DNA of 64,000 bases from Microlunatus endophyticus (GTDB taxonomy: Bacteria > Actinomycetota > Actinomycetes > Propionibacteriales > Propionibacteriaceae), in assembly GCF_014646195.1 (NCBI RefSeq), contig NZ_BMMZ01000002.1, positions 372,001-436,000 of the forward strand. Reading direction: 5' to 3'. Position numbers and translations under genes: made by a program. A model generated the notes under the pieces. The model was not told the DNA's origin and did no database searches. It saw nothing but the letters and a program-made list of their open reading frames with translations. Shown here piece by piece: positions 7,552-15,741 of this stretch (positions are counted from its first letter, which is position 1; each line of letters begins with the position of its first letter).

Positions 7552-8658
7552 TCAGCGCTTGGTCGCGTACGGCTGCGCCCAGTCCTGGATCGCCTTGGTG
7601 GCGGCCGGAGCGAGCACCTGGGCGGTGATCGGCTGGGTGCTCAGATGCATTTCGTGGTCCGCGCCCTGCAGGACGGTCAGTCCGGGTCCGGTGACGCCGG
7701 CCGAGTCCAGTGCCTTCTGCAGCGGACCGATCGTGTCCCTGGGCACGTTGGTGTCCAGGGTGCCCTCGGTGATCATCACCCGGGTCCCCGGTCGCACAGC
7801 GGCGGTCAGGCGCACCGGGTCGATCTTGTCCCAGCTCAGCGTGTAGGTGGTGTTCGGCTCGTTGACCACGCTGCCCAGCACCTGCTGGGCGATCGGAGCC
7901 ATGCCGTCGGAGTCCACCGGCTCGCCGGCTCGCAGTTCCTGGATCACTCGTGCCACGGCAGTGTTGCTCGTCCGGGCGGCCGAGGACGACAGTTTCCCGG
8001 CGGACACCTGGTCTGCCGTTGCCTCGGCGACCTGGATCCTGACGAGGTCGAGAATGCGCTCGTCCTGTGGTTCGAGCAACGCCAGGCCGGCGGGTTTGGG
8101 ACTGGCCGAACCAGCGACGTCCAGCGCGAACATGCCGCCCTCGCTGTGCCCGACGATCAACAGCCGATCCGGATCGGCGCGCTGCTGAGCGGCCAGGAAC
8201 GCGTACGCGGCCGCGGCCTGTTTGAGATCGGTCTGCACCGTCAGCGATTTCGGATCCACGGCAGCCGGGCCGGTCTTGCCGGAGCCGTACTTGTCGTAAC
8301 GGAGCGTCATCACCCCGTCGGCGGCGAGCTCGTCGGCGATCAGCTTCAGGGTGCCGGGCGTTACGCCCGCCTTGGGCTGGTTCCCGTCGCGATCATTCGG
8401 CCCGCTGCCGGAGATCAACAGCGCCGCGGCCAACTTGTGGCCACCAGGGCGAGCAGGCACCTCCAGCGTCCCGTACGTCTTCGTGCCGTTGACCTGGAAC
8501 GACACCTCCGTGCTCGTCGTAGCCGGCGGCGAGGCTGTCGGCGATGATGCTGCGACCGGGCCGTGCGACGCGCTGCACCCGACCGTCGCACCGATCGCCA
8601 TCACCACACTGATCAACACTCCGACCGGCTTTCGGAATCGTCGGCTGCCTGCCCGCAT
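7552..8658 (-). CDS. Secreted lipoprotein alpha/beta hydrolase
   Basis: A probable membrane-anchored esterase or lipase-like hydrolase. The N terminus is a lipoprotein signal: basic residues, a hydrophobic stretch and a lipobox ending at the Cys of TVGCSA near residue 28, then a Ser/Thr/Pro-rich linker. The alpha/beta hydrolase fold shows LISGSGPNDRDGN as oxyanion region, the nucleophile elbow GHSEGG near residue 170 and the catalytic histidine in GADHEMH near 335. Substrate unknown. The ATG at 8658 lies only 20 bases from one possible start of the divergent ABC-F gene. Confidence 0.88.
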   Translation of the reverse strand: MRAGSRRFRKPVGVLISVVMAIGATVGCSASHGPVAASSPTASPPATTSTEVSFQVNGTKTYGTLEVPARPGGHKLAAALLISGSGPNDRDGNQPKAGVTPGTLKLIADELAADGVMTLRYDKYGSGKTGPAAVDPKSLTVQTDLKQAAAAYAFLAAQQRADPDRLLIVGHSEGGMFALDVAGSASPKPAGLALLEPQDERILDLVRIQVAEATADQVSAGKLSSSAARTSNTAVARVIQELRAGEPVDSDGMAPIAQQVLGSVVNEPNTTYTLSWDKIDPVRLTAAVRPGTRVMITEGTLDTNVPRDTIGPLQKALDSAGVTGPGLTVLQGADHEMHLSTQPITAQVLAPAATKAIQDWAQPYATKR

Positions 8659-8753
8659 TCAGCCACGGTAGCGATCCGATGGGTCGACCCCGGTCCTCGC
8701 CGACACCGATTTTCACTCGCGACCACGCCAACGCCCTGACAGACTGGCCGCTC

Positions 8754-10337
8754 GTGGGCCACGTCGAGGTGTCGAACGTCGGATATCGGCTGCCCGATGG
8801 CAGGCCGTTGCTGACCGACGTCAGCTTCCGTGTCGGCGACGGCGCCAATGTCGCCCTGGTCGGAGCCAACGGGTGCGGGAAGACCACCCTGCTGAAGATC
8901 ATCGCCGCCGATCTCGAGCCGCTGTCCGGTTCCATTGTCAGCAGTGGTGGGCTCGGCGTGATGCGGCAGTTCATCGGCACCGGGCATGGGGTGGCGTCGG
9001 TCGCGGAGCTGCTGTTGTCGGTGAGCTCGACGCGGGTCCGTTCCGCGGCGGCCGACCTCGACCGCGCCGAACTTGCCGCCATGGAACGAGACGACGAGCA
9101 GACCCAACTGTCCTATGCCGCGGCCTTGGCCGAATGGGCCGATGCCGGTGGGTACGACGCAGAGATCCTCTGGGACATCTGTTGCTCCGAGGCGCTCGGT
9201 CTCGGCTTCGACAAGGTCAAGCATCGCGACGTGATGACGCTGTCCGGAGGCGAGCAGAAGCGATTGGTCCTGCAGGTGCTGCTCCGCAGCCCGGACCAGG
9301 TGCTCGTCCTGGACGAGCCGGACAACTATCTGGACGTGCCGACCAAGCGCTGGTTGGAGACCCAGCTCAACGAGACAGCCAAGACGGTGCTCTACGTGTC
9401 CCACGATCGCGAGCTGCTGGCCAACACCGCACACCAGATCGTCACCCTGGAAGGCGGCCCCGAGGGCAACACGGCCTGGGTGCACGGCAGCGGCTTCGCC
9501 GGCTATCACCAGGCCCGGCTCGACCGGCACCAGCGCTACGCGGAGCTGGGGCGGCGCTGGGAGGAGCAACGCGACAAGCTCCAGGCCCTGGTCCGGGCGT
9601 TGCAGGCCGCCAAGTCACCCAAGACCCAGGCCGCCCTCAGCCGGCTGAACCGGCACGAGGCGACCAAGCCGCCGGAACCGCCGCGGGAGCAGAAGATCCG
9701 GATGCGCCTGCAGGGTGGTCGGACCGGTGTCCGGGCGCTGACGGCGACCGGACTGGCACTGACGAACCTGACTGATCCCTTCGATCTCGAAGTGTTCTAT
9801 GGCGAACGCGTCGCCGTGTTGGGCGCAAATGGCACCGGGAAGAGTCACTTGATGCGGCTCCTGGCGGGTTGGCCGGAAACCGATACGGTCGCCCACACCG
9901 GTGACTGGAAACTCGGTGCCAGGGTCGTGCCCGGCTACTTCTCCCAGTCCCACGACCGGCCCGACCTTGCCGACCGCACGCTCCTGGACATCCTGTGGAC
10001 CGACTGCTCGCTGCGATCGGAGCAGGCCGCCGGGGTGCTCAACCGGTACGAACTCGTCGCGGCCCGCGACCAACGGTTCGGCACATTGTCGGGCGGACAA
10101 CAGGCTCGCCTTCAGATCCTGCTGCTCGAGCTGTCGGGTGTCACCATGCTGTTGCTGGATGAGCCGACCGACAACCTCGACGTCGCATCGGCCGATGCGC
10201 TGGAGAATGCGCTGGCCGAATTCGACGGGACCGTGATCACCGTGACTCACGACCGTTGGTTCACCCGGGGTTTTGATCGGTATCTCGTGTTCGGCAACGA
10301 CGGCGCCGTGAGCGAGACCCCGGAGCCCGTCTGGTGA
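8754..10337 (+). CDS. ABC-F family ATPase
   Basis: Two tandem ABC ATPase domains without membrane segments, the layout of ABC-F ribosome-associated factors. Domain 1 has Walker A GANGCGKTT, signature LSGGEQKR and Walker B VLVLDEPDN; domain 2 has GANGTGKSH, LSGGQQARLQ and MLLLDEPTDN. The linker between them is helical and basic. I prefer GTG 8754, because relatives begin directly with the xGHVEV strand and it leaves room for a divergent promoter; ATG 8679 would add 25 residues. Whether it confers antibiotic resistance or acts as a general translation factor cannot be decided. Confidence 0.9.
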   Translation: MGHVEVSNVGYRLPDGRPLLTDVSFRVGDGANVALVGANGCGKTTLLKIIAADLEPLSGSIVSSGGLGVMRQFIGTGHGVASVAELLLSVSSTRVRSAAADLDRAELAAMERDDEQTQLSYAAALAEWADAGGYDAEILWDICCSEALGLGFDKVKHRDVMTLSGGEQKRLVLQVLLRSPDQVLVLDEPDNYLDVPTKRWLETQLNETAKTVLYVSHDRELLANTAHQIVTLEGGPEGNTAWVHGSGFAGYHQARLDRHQRYAELGRRWEEQRDKLQALVRALQAAKSPKTQAALSRLNRHEATKPPEPPREQKIRMRLQGGRTGVRALTATGLALTNLTDPFDLEVFYGERVAVLGANGTGKSHLMRLLAGWPETDTVAHTGDWKLGARVVPGYFSQSHDRPDLADRTLLDILWTDCSLRSEQAAGVLNRYELVAARDQRFGTLSGGQQARLQILLLELSGVTMLLLDEPTDNLDVASADALENALAEFDGTVITVTHDRWFTRGFDRYLVFGNDGAVSETPEPVW

Positions 10338-10361
10338 TCGGCGCCGCGATCCGTGGCGATC

Positions 10362-11213
10362 TCAGGGGCTGCGGGTGGAGCGGATCGGTCCATTGCTGAT
10401 CAAGGTCCGCGCGTCCTCGACGGCTGTCGCCGGCGGGACATATTCACACCACCAGTCGGCTCCGGCCTGCTCCAGCGATGTGACGTAGTCGATCTCTGCT
10501 CCAAGATCATCCCGCCGGGGACGCCCGCCGACCGTCACCACGAAGTCGTCCTTCCCGAGGCGGCGTGCCTCGTACTTCAGAGCGATGACATCCGCGACGG
10601 TCAGATCGACCCATTGCGGAGGCGGAGTTCCGTACATGCAGGACCCGTCCCATCGCAACGCTCGTTGCCGTGGACCGTCGAACCGGGCGCAGCCGCCGAC
10701 CCAGATGGGAATGCGTGGCCGCTGCACCGGCAGCGCAGGCAGCCGGACATCGTCCACCGACACGAATCGGCCGTGATAGGTGACCGGTTCGCCCGACCAC
10801 AACGCGGCTAGTACGTCCAGGCTCTCGTCGAGTGCAAGTGCACGCTCCCGCGGATCAACCGGCTCCCCGACGCCGCCGAAATCCTTGCTTCCGGCATCGC
10901 CCAGGCCGACCCCCAGGACGAGCCGACCACCCGACAACCGGTCCAGCGTCATCGCCTCGGCCGCGAGTTTCCAGACCCGCCGACGGGCAACCGGCGTCAC
11001 ACAGGTGCCGATGGTGATCGACGACGTCGCCACTGCGATCGCGCTCAACGTGACCCACGGGTCGTACGCCGGAACCTCCGGATCGTGGAAGAACACGTAG
11101 TCCTCCAGGAAGATCCCGTCCCAGCCCGACACTTCCGCGAGCCGTGCGAGCGCCACCATGGTCGTCGGATCGCCGCACGGACCGACGGCCGAAAGATCAA
11201 GACCGTAATGCAT
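10362..11213 (-). CDS. Luciferase-like (LLM class) flavin-dependent oxidoreductase
   Basis: A TIM-barrel F420- or FMN-dependent monooxygenase/reductase of the luciferase-like superfamily. Typical features are MHYGLDL at the N terminus, WDGIFLEDY, ITIGTCVTPVARRR, the conserved LSGGRLVLGVGLG near residue 100 and IPIWVGG near 185. The start ATG at 11213 has GAGG just upstream; an in-frame ATG at 11255 is less likely. It stands alone between the ABC-F gene (convergent) and a GNAT gene on the same strand. Substrate and cofactor are unknown; F420 is plausible in actinobacteria. Confidence 0.88.
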   Translation of the reverse strand: MHYGLDLSAVGPCGDPTTMVALARLAEVSGWDGIFLEDYVFFHDPEVPAYDPWVTLSAIAVATSSITIGTCVTPVARRRVWKLAAEAMTLDRLSGGRLVLGVGLGDAGSKDFGGVGEPVDPRERALALDESLDVLAALWSGEPVTYHGRFVSVDDVRLPALPVQRPRIPIWVGGCARFDGPRQRALRWDGSCMYGTPPPQWVDLTVADVIALKYEARRLGKDDFVVTVGGRPRRDDLGAEIDYVTSLEQAGADWWCEYVPPATAVEDARTLISNGPIRSTRSP

Positions 11214-11283
11214 CAACCTCAACTCGACCTCGAGGCTAGAGCCCGCCTCCGACAATCAGCCGGGACAGACCAGTCCGGTCAGA

Positions 11284-11676
11284 TCAGCCCGGATAGATGC
11301 GGAAGCCCGCCTTCTCCTTGTGGTCGAACGAGCGATAGAAGCCCTGCGCGTCATCGGTCAGCAGGTCGACCCGCTGTGCTCCGCACGCCCCGAACGCCGC
11401 CTCGATCAATTTCGTCGCGATCCCCTGCCGCCGCCACGGTTCAAGTACGCCGATCTGCGCGAGGTAGGCCTGCACCACACCGTCGCTGAGGACCTGGGCG
11501 AAGCCGACGACCGCCTGGTCGGCGAGAGCAACGCGTGTCGTCACACCGGGAGCGCTGCAGCCCCGCGCGGCGACGTCAGGATCGGCGTAAGACGGCCACC
11601 CGAGCTCGCTGCACGCGGCCGCGACGCCCTCCGCGAGTCCGGGACCGAACGGGATGATCTGGACCTCTCGCGTCAT
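11284..11676 (-). CDS. GNAT-family N-acetyltransferase
   Basis: A 130-residue acetyl-CoA-dependent acyltransferase. The central part carries VVGFAQVLSDG followed by AYLAQIGVLEPWRRQGIATKLI, in which RRQGIA is the acetyl-CoA pyrophosphate-binding loop. The tail FYRSFDHKEKAGFRIYPG fits the C-terminal strand with an aromatic residue near CoA. The ATG at 11676 begins the protein. The neighbouring gene on the other strand is another GNAT, of a different subgroup. Acceptor substrate unknown. Confidence 0.82.
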   Translation of the reverse strand: MTREVQIIPFGPGLAEGVAAACSELGWPSYADPDVAARGCSAPGVTTRVALADQAVVGFAQVLSDGVVQAYLAQIGVLEPWRRQGIATKLIEAAFGACGAQRVDLLTDDAQGFYRSFDHKEKAGFRIYPG

Positions 11677-11757
11677 GGGGCCGACGCTATACCGACCTGC
11701 GCGGTCGGGCCGGAAAACCAGTACGTCCCTGCAGCTCCGGCTTCTAGGGCGCTTGCT

Positions 11758-12246
11758 GTGGCAGTGATCACCCCGCAACTGAGGCGGGCCACCGAATCCG
11801 ATATCGAGTTCCTGGCGAATGTTGTGCTCGTCTCCAGCGAACATCGGTACAGCCGGTATCCGGAATGGGACCGGGACGCCTTCCATGCCGGTCTGATCGA
11901 GGATGCCGCCGATCAGGTGGCCGGTGGCGTCGAGAACAGCACGACCTATGTGATCATCGTCGACGGGATCGCTGTCGGCCGGGCGAGACTCGTCACGACC
12001 ACAGGACGGATCGAGATCGCCGGGCTGCAGGTCCTTCCTGTGCATCAGAACGCCGGAATCGGCACAGCAGTGATCTCCCAGGTCATCGATACTGCAACCG
12101 GGGCAGGGATACCGATCGTCCTGGACGTCGAACCCGACAATCCTGATGCCCGACGGTTGTACGAGCGCGTGGGCTTCCGACCGTCCGGTCCGGTGATCAA
12201 CGACCGGCAACCAATGGTCCTGCATACTCCGCTGTCAACCCCCTGA
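11758..12246 (+). CDS. GNAT-family N-acetyltransferase, paralogue of the gene at 55730
   Basis: A GNAT acetyltransferase of about 162 residues. The fold markers are LRRATESDIEFL at the start, IEIAGLQVLPVHQNAGIGTAVI as the acetyl-CoA binding strand and loop, and DNPDARRLYERVGF as the last conserved block. Start is GTG 11758 or the GTG two codons later, the latter better spaced from AGGGCG. It is divergent from the preceding GNAT gene. It shares the same unusual insert region and most motif residues with the protein encoded at 55730-56230, so the two are paralogues. Confidence 0.82.
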   Translation: MAVITPQLRRATESDIEFLANVVLVSSEHRYSRYPEWDRDAFHAGLIEDAADQVAGGVENSTTYVIIVDGIAVGRARLVTTTGRIEIAGLQVLPVHQNAGIGTAVISQVIDTATGAGIPIVLDVEPDNPDARRLYERVGFRPSGPVINDRQPMVLHTPLSTP

Positions 12247-12302
12247 CACAAGGCCGCAGCAGATCACGGTGGCGCACCGCGCGTCCGGTCCTGCTCCCCC
12301 AA

Positions 12303-13223
12303 CTACTGCAGGTCTCTCACCACGAACCTCCGCACAGCTTCCATCGCATCCTCGATCGACATCGCCGCGTCGACCGGAAGAACGTCGGCACCGGCCCAGG
12401 GAACGAACGCGTCCCGACGCTGGGCGACGTTGGACCAACTGCCGGTCTCGTGCCAGCCGGGAATGCCCCGGGTACGGGCACTGAATCTCGCTTCATGCAG
12501 TGCGATGTCCTCGCACTGGCACAAGATCACCGAGAACGTGGCACCCGCCGCCGCGGCCAGCGACGCCCAGCGGCCCCGCAGTGCCGGGTCCTCGACCGGA
12601 TGATCAAGGATCGCCGACTGGCCCAGCACCAGCTGCCGATAGGCCAGGTGGGTGAGCTGCTCCGCGGCGATACCCAGGAGATCGTCCCAGTAGCGGCCGC
12701 CGAACGGGGTGAGCGCACCGAGGAGCCAGTCGGCGGCGAAGACCGGCGTACCGGTCTCACGTCCGAGGCGTTCGGCAAGCGTGCTCTTGCCGGTTCCGGG
12801 CAGCCCCGCGAAGACCGTCAAACGCCTTCCTGGTGGAAGATCGCTGCCGAAGTCCTCGGGCCTGAACGTCTCCGGCAGACGTGGTGCCAGCTCCGCGGGG
12901 ATCAGCGGCGCCACGAGGCATGACCGCAGCCGGTGTGGTTCGTTCTCCTCGGTCGCGATCGCGACGACCATGCTGCCGATGCCCGTCGACACAGTCGCCT
13001 TGGCCGAAAGACCGGTGATCTGCACGGATTCGACCGTCACCGGAGCGAACCGCTGCGCCCAATCCCGGGCGATGCTGACGAATTGGTCCGGCGCCAACCG
13101 CGAAGCGTAATCCGGCGACATGCGCTCCGCTGCGTCATCGCCCCATTCCCCTGAGCCGGCATCGAGCCCCTCCAGGATCCATTCCAGCTGCGATATCACC
13201 GCTCGACGTCTGCGGGCTGTCAC
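12303..13223 (-). CDS. P-loop kinase-like protein with N-terminal LpqF-like domain
   Basis: The C-terminal half (residues about 135-306) is an AAA_33/zeta-toxin-like P-loop domain: Walker A GLPGTGKST at 140-148, an AILDHPVEDP strand where a substrate acid is expected, and a basic lid RFSARTRGIPGWHE. Such enzymes phosphorylate small molecules, nucleotides or RNA ends. Residues 30-110 resemble the small alpha/beta domain found at the N terminus of Cpe/LpqF proteins; that match is by pattern only. The fusion is unusual. It is the last of three consecutive minus-strand genes with a shorter P-loop kinase and an HD-like protein. Confidence 0.75.
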   Translation of the reverse strand: MTARRRRAVISQLEWILEGLDAGSGEWGDDAAERMSPDYASRLAPDQFVSIARDWAQRFAPVTVESVQITGLSAKATVSTGIGSMVVAIATEENEPHRLRSCLVAPLIPAELAPRLPETFRPEDFGSDLPPGRRLTVFAGLPGTGKSTLAERLGRETGTPVFAADWLLGALTPFGGRYWDDLLGIAAEQLTHLAYRQLVLGQSAILDHPVEDPALRGRWASLAAAAGATFSVILCQCEDIALHEARFSARTRGIPGWHETGSWSNVAQRRDAFVPWAGADVLPVDAAMSIEDAMEAVRRFVVRDLQ

Positions 13224-13259
13224 TCTGCTTCACTCCTCGGATGATCATGGAAGACGGGT

Positions 13260-13751
13260 TCACGACCGGCGTCGGACCAGTGTCACGACAGCATCGACGT
13301 GCCGCTCGACCGGCTCTACGGCATCCGCGACGTAGTCAGGATCCTGCGTCGGCTGGTACGTCCTGGCGTCGTCGAGCACCCGCTGCCAGGTGATGGCGCT
13401 GCTTCCGGACTCGTACCGTTCCGCGACACGCCGCTCGTGCAGAGCAACGTCAGAGCAGATGCACTCGACCACGATGCACGGTGCGCCGAGCGCCGCGGCG
13501 TCGGATTGCCACTCTCGGCGGAGACCCCGGGCCATCACACTCTCCACGACGGCGCTGCGCCCTTCAGCCAGCGTTTCGGTCGCCAACATCGTCTGATCAG
13601 CTTCGAGGGACGCGGCCACAGCAGCAGCCAGTGTCGTCTTGCCCGTTCCCTGCAAGCCTGAAATCAGGATCAGCACCGGCCGACCCCGCTGCGCCCCGTT
13701 CACCATGTCGACCATTCTGGGCTCCACTATCGGGGCGTCCGCCGCCAGCAC
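13260..13751 (-). CDS. Short P-loop kinase-like protein (AAA_33 type)
   Basis: 163 residues with Walker A GLQGTGKTT near residues 32-40 and the C-terminal block APCIVVECICSDVALHERR typical of AAA_33 kinases related to tRNA/nucleoside kinases. The middle is compact: only about 25 residues separate the Walker A helix from the AVVESVMARG strand, where relatives have a longer lid segment, so a deletion or a minimal form is possible. The GTG start at 13751 follows the HD-like gene stop by 5 bases. It is similar in type to the next gene downstream. Substrate unknown. Confidence 0.7.
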   Translation of the reverse strand: MLAADAPIVEPRMVDMVNGAQRGRPVLILISGLQGTGKTTLAAAVAASLEADQTMLATETLAEGRSAVVESVMARGLRREWQSDAAALGAPCIVVECICSDVALHERRVAERYESGSSAITWQRVLDDARTYQPTQDPDYVADAVEPVERHVDAVVTLVRRRS

Positions 13752-13756
13752 CGTGG

Positions 13757-14341
13757 TCAGAGTTCACCACGAAGTCGATCAAGGAACCCGTCGGCGTAGC
13801 TGCGCCCCTCTGCAGCAATCGCTTGACCGCGAGGTGTCTTGAACTCGACGCGGTGCAGATTGCGCCGAAAGATCTCCATCGTTTGCTCGTAACTCTGCCG
13901 CTCCGCCCCACCTTTGGTGAATGCCTTCGCGACACCGAAGGCGCCCAGGACCTCGATGTAGTTGGCGTCGTGGACGATGCACTCCTCACTCGTCTGTGGA
14001 TCAACACAATGGCGTTCCAGCAGGACGTACGCCTCGTCGATCTCCGGCTCGGTCCAGTCGAGCTCGGCCAGCAGTTCGCGCACCTGCTGATCAAACTCGC
14101 GGTCATGAGCGACGCGTGAGGCCAGGCCATGGAAGCTGGCTAGGAAGTGCAGAAAGGCCGCCCGGGGAGCCGGGTCGACTCCATCAGAGAGGTCATCCAG
14201 CCTTCCGACAATTCGGCGAATGTGGGCGGCGTTGTGGGCCGAGTCGCGGGTCTCGTAGAACGGCAGCGCAAACTCCAGGTACGGCGCGACGGCGTTGACT
14301 GGCACGCTGGGATTCTGGCACTGGAGCCGTCCGAGCGGCAC
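13757..14341 (-). CDS. HD-superfamily phosphohydrolase-like protein, degenerate metal site
   Basis: 194 residues related to YpgQ-type HD phosphohydrolases: AHNAAHIRRIV near residue 36, a central helical core, ERHC near 111, then VHDANYIEVLGAFGVAKAF in place of the family's DADRLDAxGAxGIAR block, and a C-terminal part with TPRGQAIAAEGRSYADGFL. The defining His-Asp dyad is His71-Gly72, so one metal ligand is missing; Asp125 remains. It may be inactive or bind metal differently. GTG 14341 is the likely start (GTG 14305 possible). It heads a three-gene run with two P-loop kinases. Confidence 0.72.
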   Translation of the reverse strand: MPLGRLQCQNPSVPVNAVAPYLEFALPFYETRDSAHNAAHIRRIVGRLDDLSDGVDPAPRAAFLHFLASFHGLASRVAHDREFDQQVRELLAELDWTEPEIDEAYVLLERHCVDPQTSEECIVHDANYIEVLGAFGVAKAFTKGGAERQSYEQTMEIFRRNLHRVEFKTPRGQAIAAEGRSYADGFLDRLRGEL

Positions 14342-14627
14342 CCAATTCCCGGCCAGTTGGGATTAGGGCGGTCACAATGCGTTCCAGATCTCCGGCCTCT
14401 GTCCGCCGCTGTGATGCCGGAGCTCGCCGATGACCTACCCGACCAATACCCGACTATCGACCCGACTCGGCACATCGCCAGCGGCCCCGGATCGGCCACC
14501 CGTCACGCAGAATGATCACCACGATGCCGTGCAACTGATCACCACCTCAGTGCCCTGGTGGGTTCACGAACACCGCCGGGTCACAGAAGGAGCCGCCATG
14601 TCGGTGTTCGCCTCTACTGTGTGACGA

Positions 14628-15200
14628 GTGACATCAATCTGGCTCACCTCGGTCGCGTCGCAGTATCGGGCGATCCTCCAGGATCTGGAGACGGGCCTCC
14701 GCACGTGTCCGGATGAGCTGTGGGAGGAGAGCCTCTACCCGGCCGACCGGCCCGGACCGGCAACGTGGACGCCGATCGCCCCGGACGGCAGTCGGTTCGA
14801 GGACGAAGAAGTCGTGCAGTCCAAGCGGTGGGCACAAGGCGCTGTCTGGCGTACGGCCGCGCACACGTTGTTCTTCACCGATGCCGATCTCTCGGCCATG
14901 GAGCACGACTGGGTGCCGCATCCACCGCTGTCACCACACGACGAGGACGAGAACGTCGTGCCGCCGATGTACTCCCGTGCCCAACTGCTGGAGTACGTCG
15001 ACCACTGCCGGCGGAAGGTCGACGAGGTTTTTTCCGATCTGACCGACGATCTGGCGGAGGATCCAGTTGCCGACTCGCACCGTCATCGCGGAACGCCCGT
15101 CGGAGAGATGCTCGTCGTGGGCCTGACCCACCTCCAGATGCACACCGCCCAGATCAGGGCCTTCCTGGCGACCCGCGGAGTCCCGTGGTTGGGCGGATAG
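14628..15200 (+). CDS. DinB-like four-helix protein
   Basis: 190 residues with the DinB/YfiT-like four-helix bundle pattern: an N-terminal helix with QYRAILQDLETGL, a first metal-site histidine in RTAAHTLFFTD near residue 78, and HLQMHTAQIRAFL near the end, which would supply the remaining histidines. Members often act as thiol-dependent transferases using bacillithiol or mycothiol; an actinobacterium would use mycothiol. Start is GTG 14628. The 286 bases before it hold no gene that I can support. The substrate is unknown. Confidence 0.8.
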   Translation: MTSIWLTSVASQYRAILQDLETGLRTCPDELWEESLYPADRPGPATWTPIAPDGSRFEDEEVVQSKRWAQGAVWRTAAHTLFFTDADLSAMEHDWVPHPPLSPHDEDENVVPPMYSRAQLLEYVDHCRRKVDEVFSDLTDDLAEDPVADSHRHRGTPVGEMLVVGLTHLQMHTAQIRAFLATRGVPWLGG

Positions 15201-15208
15201 GCGCTATT

Positions 15209-15224
15209 TCGAACATGTGTGCTA
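15209..15224 (+). promoter_or_regulatory. Candidate LexA (SOS) box
   Basis: The 16 bases TCGAACATGTGTGCTA match the actinobacterial LexA consensus TCGAAC-N4-GTTCGA in all six left-arm bases and four of six right-arm bases. A possible -10 hexamer (TAACCT) begins at its right edge. It lies 64 bases upstream of the small gene at 15288. Imperfect, so only a candidate. Confidence 0.45.
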
Positions 15225-15287
15225 ACCTCGATCGGTATGGGCACGCGCCATCGACGCCACCACACCTGCGGATTGTGAAGTAGGCCA

Positions 15288-15701
15288 ATGCTTCAGGGCC
15301 GCCTCATCGCAGAGAGCTGTACGCCCGGAGTCGACATCCAGGTCCCGGAGCTGCGCCTCGTGCGGTTCGGGCGCCACGACGTCACCGAATCCACCAAGCC
15401 CGCCGACGAACGCGACGCGTCGCACACGCCAGGGGTTGTGTCCGGCCAACCGAGCATCTGGACCTTCGTCGACTTCGAGGGGCCGAATGAGATCGCCGTG
15501 GAACTGGCGCAGGCGTTGGCCGACGCGCTCCAGCCGGATCTCGGCTGGTGGGCCGACTTCACCATCGACGATGTCGAGAGAGTGGTCGTCTTCGCCGGCA
15601 AGGTGTTCCGCTACCGAGTCGGCGACGTGTCCGCCAGCGCCGAGGCCAAGGCGTGGGGACTCGCACACGGCACGCCGGCAGCCCAACTCGACTGGCGCTG
15701 A
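15288..15701 (+). CDS. Uncharacterised 137-residue actinobacterial protein
   Basis: I do not recognise a named family, though the pattern is one seen as hypothetical proteins in actinobacteria. The protein opens MLQGRLIAES, has a charged variable stretch to about residue 55, then a well-formed core: IWTFVDFEGPNE, ELAQALADALQPDLGWWADF, and VERVVVFAGKVFRYRVGD, alternating strands and helices with conserved Trp and Phe residues. No signal peptide, membrane segment or catalytic motif is visible. A LexA-like box lies upstream, so DNA-damage induction is possible. The ATG at 15288 follows AAGTAGG-type purines. Confidence 0.75.
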   Translation: MLQGRLIAESCTPGVDIQVPELRLVRFGRHDVTESTKPADERDASHTPGVVSGQPSIWTFVDFEGPNEIAVELAQALADALQPDLGWWADFTIDDVERVVVFAGKVFRYRVGDVSASAEAKAWGLAHGTPAAQLDWR

Positions 15702-15741
15702 GCCGTCATCCAGGACGGGCCCTCGCTCAGGAAAGCACGGG

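Noticed and set aside
13260..13751. Reading the short P-loop gene as a frameshifted fragment of a longer kinase
   Set aside because: It has its own start right after the HD-like gene and a complete C-terminal block; a compact form is simpler, though a deletion cannot be excluded.
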